NCBI GenBank assembly: GCA_012516575.1
Contig: JAAYWS010000105.1
Location: 16,429 to 80,428 of the forward strand
DNA from: Actinomycetaceae bacterium
Lineage (GTDB): Bacteria; Actinomycetota; Actinomycetes; Actinomycetales; Actinomycetaceae
Direction: 5' to 3'
DNA: 64,000 nucleotides
Both the position numbers and the translations under genes were made by a program. Of this stretch, positions 62,441-64,000 are shown in pieces; positions within the stretch are counted from its first letter, which is position 1, and every line of letters starts with the position of its first letter. The notes under the pieces are model-generated. The model did not search any database, was not told where the DNA came from, and saw only the letters and a program-made list of their open reading frames with translations.

Positions 62441-63328
62441 TTCTTCGGGGTCTTGTGGGTCCTCGGGTTCTGCCGGTTCTTCGGGAACCTGCGGGTCCTC
62501 GGGGTCTTGTGGGTCCTCGGGTTCTGCCGGTTCTTCGGGAACCTGTGGGTCCTCGGGGTCTGGATCAACAGGCTTCGGATCTTCTTGCCAACTCCAGCCG
62601 ACGAGTAACATTCCTTCTTCAGTGTATTCTTCCCACTTGTACCCGTCAGCAATAATCGGAGTGAATTCGTAGTAGACACCCCAGTAGTCTGAAAAAGCGA
62701 AAAGGTCATATTCTCCGGGAGCGAATTCTCCTTCTCCGAGAAGAGATCCATCACCCTTGATAAGCCATGAAATGGCGCCTGCCGGATCCGAATCGGGCAA
62801 GATGATGGTCATGTGATAGTGCACGACGCCATTTTCATCGGTATACGAATCATTGCGTAGTCCCGGATCAGGAATAGTAATCGAGATCAGAGCTGGCGGC
62901 TGGGTTCCGTGTCCGTAATGATTTCCCTGCCCGGGATGCTCGCCATGTACCGGATGGTTTCCGTCACCGGTATTATTTCCTACACCTGGATGTTCACGAT
63001 GCACTGGGTGGCCGGTGCCGTTATCATCTCCCGATTGTGAGGTGTCTTCTCGGTAGACTGGAATAATGGGATTGAGCGGGAAAAGCGCTCCACATTTGCC
63101 ATTCATTCCGCTTTCGGTGAGAGCTTCGGAATCGTTCTGATCGTTTGTAGTGGCATCGGAACCGTTAACGATGCAATCTTCATTGGCGCCCTCGCTGTTT
63201 GAATCGCTATCACTCCCGGCATTTTCAAAATGGGGGACAGGAGCGGCATAAACGGTAACTGAGGGCGTAGTTAATGCCAAGACAAAAAGGCAAGCAAATA
63301 GGCTAAGAAGCCATCGCTTGCGTGTCAT
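62333..63328 (-). CDS. Secreted surface protein, N-terminal part, ending out of frame in its repeats
   Basis: AGGAAGG precedes the ATG at 63328. A signal peptide MTRKRWLLSLFACLFVLALTT...YAA is followed by an acidic region, then His-rich repeats (HPVHREHPGVGNN, HPVHGEHPGQGNH, around 108-140), a beta-rich domain (about 145-240, SITIPDPGLRNDSYTDE...YWGVYYEFTPI) and Pro/Glu/Asp repeats starting at about 250. After residue 297 the frame is wrong: residues read GSRRTGRTRGP until a stop at 62333. The intended C-terminus lies in the neighbouring frame (61807-62440). Exposed surface protein, function unknown; His clusters may bind metal. Confidence 0.7.
   Translation of the reverse strand: MTRKRWLLSLFACLFVLALTTPSVTVYAAPVPHFENAGSDSDSNSEGANEDCIVNGSDATTNDQNDSEALTESGMNGKCGALFPLNPIIPVYREDTSQSGDDNGTGHPVHREHPGVGNNTGDGNHPVHGEHPGQGNHYGHGTQPPALISITIPDPGLRNDSYTDENGVVHYHMTIILPDSDPAGAISWLIKGDGSLLGEGEFAPGEYDLFAFSDYWGVYYEFTPIIADGYKWEEYTEEGMLLVGWSWQEDPKPVDPDPEDPQVPEEPAEPEDPQDPEDPQVPEEPAEPEDPQDPEEPAGSRRTGRTRGPTRPRRTSRARGPNSVRGSLSRT
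62396..62545. repeat. Tandem repeats with one 55-nt unit among 54-nt units
   Basis: The start TCTTGTGGGTCC recurs at 62396, 62451 and 62505, so the first unit is 55 nt and the second 54 nt. The extra base lies near 62436-62440 and causes the frameshift of the surface protein gene. Similar, less exact Pro/Glu/Asp-coding repeats continue down to about 62280. Confidence 0.85.
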
Positions 63329-63640
63329 AATGACCTTCCTGACATGTCGTATTTTTCGGGCATTAACTCATAGGCTAACTCTACCGTTGATATTGATTAA
63401 TAGTAGGGCTGTATTGAATAAATCAGAGAACCGATGGGGTGTGTTCATATGAAAGTTGACTCGTTGAAACGAATATACAGCACCGCAGGTTCCAGATAAT
63501 GATACTTTAGTCTCAGATAATAAGAAGTAGGCTGCAATGGGAAACCAACACCGGTGGTGTAGGTCATGTTTTTTGATTGGACATTCGAAACGAAGGTTGG
63601 CTATATTTATGAACGTTGCAAACAACGGTTTGCGGCAAAT
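63329..63640. other. Intergenic region between the surface protein gene and the tRNA cluster
   Basis: 312 nt without a credible gene. The left part should hold the surface-gene promoter (minus strand); the right part holds the tRNA promoter. ORFs that enter here from the tRNA side are antisense translations of tRNAs. Confidence 0.7.
63577..63607 (+). promoter_or_regulatory. Probable promoter of the tRNA cluster
   Basis: TTGGAC (63577-63582) and TATATT (63602-63607), 19 nt apart, 34 nt before the first tRNA. Confidence 0.6.
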
Positions 63641-63713
<73 letters not shown>

Positions 63714-63745
63714 CGATGGCCAAGCAGGTGACTGCTCAACCACAT

Positions 63746-63816
63746 GGTGGGTTGGCCGAGAGGCGAGGCAGCGGCCTGCAAAGCCGTATACACGGGTTCG
63801 AATCCCGTACCCACCT
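63746..63816 (+). tRNA. tRNA-Cys (anticodon GCA)
   Basis: 71 nt. Acceptor arms GGTGGGT/ACCCACC, anticodon loop CTGCAAA with GCA, T-arm CGGG-TTCGAAT-CCCG. CCA is not encoded. Confidence 0.96.
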
Positions 63817-63827
63817 CGCTAAATAAT

Positions 63828-63901
63828 GGGCGATTGGCGCAGCTGGTTAGCGCGCTTCCCCGACACGGAAGAGGTCACTGGTTCGAATCCAGTATCGCCC
63901 A
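63828..63901 (+). tRNA. tRNA-Val (anticodon GAC)
   Basis: 74 nt. Acceptor arms GGGCGAT/ATCGCCC, D-arm GCGC/GCGC, anticodon stem CTTCC-CCGACAC-GGAAG with GAC, T-arm ACTGG-TTCGAAT-CCAGT. CCA is not encoded. Confidence 0.97.
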
Positions 63902-63903
63902 CT

Positions 63904-63930
63904 AAAACCCCTGAAGAATCAGGGGTTTTT
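63904..63930 (+). terminator. Terminator of the tRNA cluster
   Basis: AAAACCCCTGA, AAGAA-type loop, TCAGGGGTTTTT, then GTTTTT. Classic intrinsic terminator 2 nt after tRNA-Val. Confidence 0.93.
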
Positions 63931-64000
63931 GTTTTTCGCGGTTGCGTGTTGTGGCGGTTTGGACCTATCTGGTGGGTTAAGTAGGGTTAAAGGCCAAAAA

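Noticed and set aside
61739..62608. 289-codon plus-strand ORF, Gly/Ser-rich
   Set aside because: Antisense shadow of the Pro/Glu/Asp repeat DNA of the surface protein gene; no start signal or domain.

Overview
The window comes from the chromosome of a moderate-GC actinobacterium. Gene content and order fit a fermentative, host-associated member of the Actinomycetaceae, something like Arcanobacterium or Trueperella; this placement is inferred from content and base composition, not from an alignment. Actinobacterial hallmarks are DUF3043, DUF3710, DUF3159, DUF4191, DUF4192, DUF4193, DUF5998 and DUF3000 proteins, SepH, a standalone DnaQ-UvrC fusion, class II DAHP synthase and the CeoB/CeoC pair.

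Layout. (1) 1-2.1 kb is accessory DNA: the C-terminal end of an MmeI/type IIL-like DNA methyltransferase, then an AlbA_2-domain gene split by an in-frame amber codon. (2) 2.3-17.3 kb is a core block: glnA; a lipoprotein followed by two tandem paralogous membrane proteins; DUF4191; sucB-lpdA (2-oxoacid dehydrogenase E2 and E3); pepA; DUF3043; an M20 peptidase; a divergent glycerate-kinase-like protein; erpA; and an FKBP lipoprotein. (3) 17.4-31.3 kb holds sodA, an atypical receiver protein coupled to trpD, an Lrp ligand-binding domain protein, the DnaQ-UvrC fusion, pfp, aroG (DAHP synthase), a PASTA Ser/Thr kinase, a LysM transglycosylase, a prenyl synthase, DUF4192 and a UspA-like protein. (4) 31.4-48.6 kb holds rpoD, parE, a double GNAT protein, parC, a phosphodiesterase-like protein, sepH, the DUF4193-DUF3710-OB-DUF3159 string, two TrkA proteins divergent from an APC permease, and an RNA methyltransferase. 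(5) 48.7-55.3 kb holds acnA and dxs, facing an RNase D/DUF3000 pair. (6) 55.3-61.7 kb is a glgX-treY-treZ operon that turns glycogen into trehalose. (7) 61.8-63.3 kb is a repeat-rich surface protein broken by a frameshift inside its repeats. (8) 63.6-63.9 kb is a tRNA-Gly-Cys-Val cluster with its own promoter and terminator.

Much of blocks 2-5 keeps the order I remember from Mycobacterium tuberculosis, so the missing pieces are informative. There is no cytochrome bc1/oxidase cluster between erpA and trpD, no lipA/lipB beside sucB, and no dut beside DUF3710. Together with PPi-dependent phosphofructokinase this suggests reduced respiratory capacity.

The most interesting observations are: the lipoprotein plus paired membrane paralogs of unknown function; a principal sigma factor with an N-terminal Rho_N/SAP-like module; a frameshift in the surface protein that looks like out-of-register repeat recombination and could be reversible; the amber-split AlbA_2 gene; two DnaA boxes between the prenyl synthase and DUF4192 genes; and at least six genes whose start codon lies 6-7 nt after a -10-like hexamer with no ribosome binding site, suggesting leaderless mRNAs.
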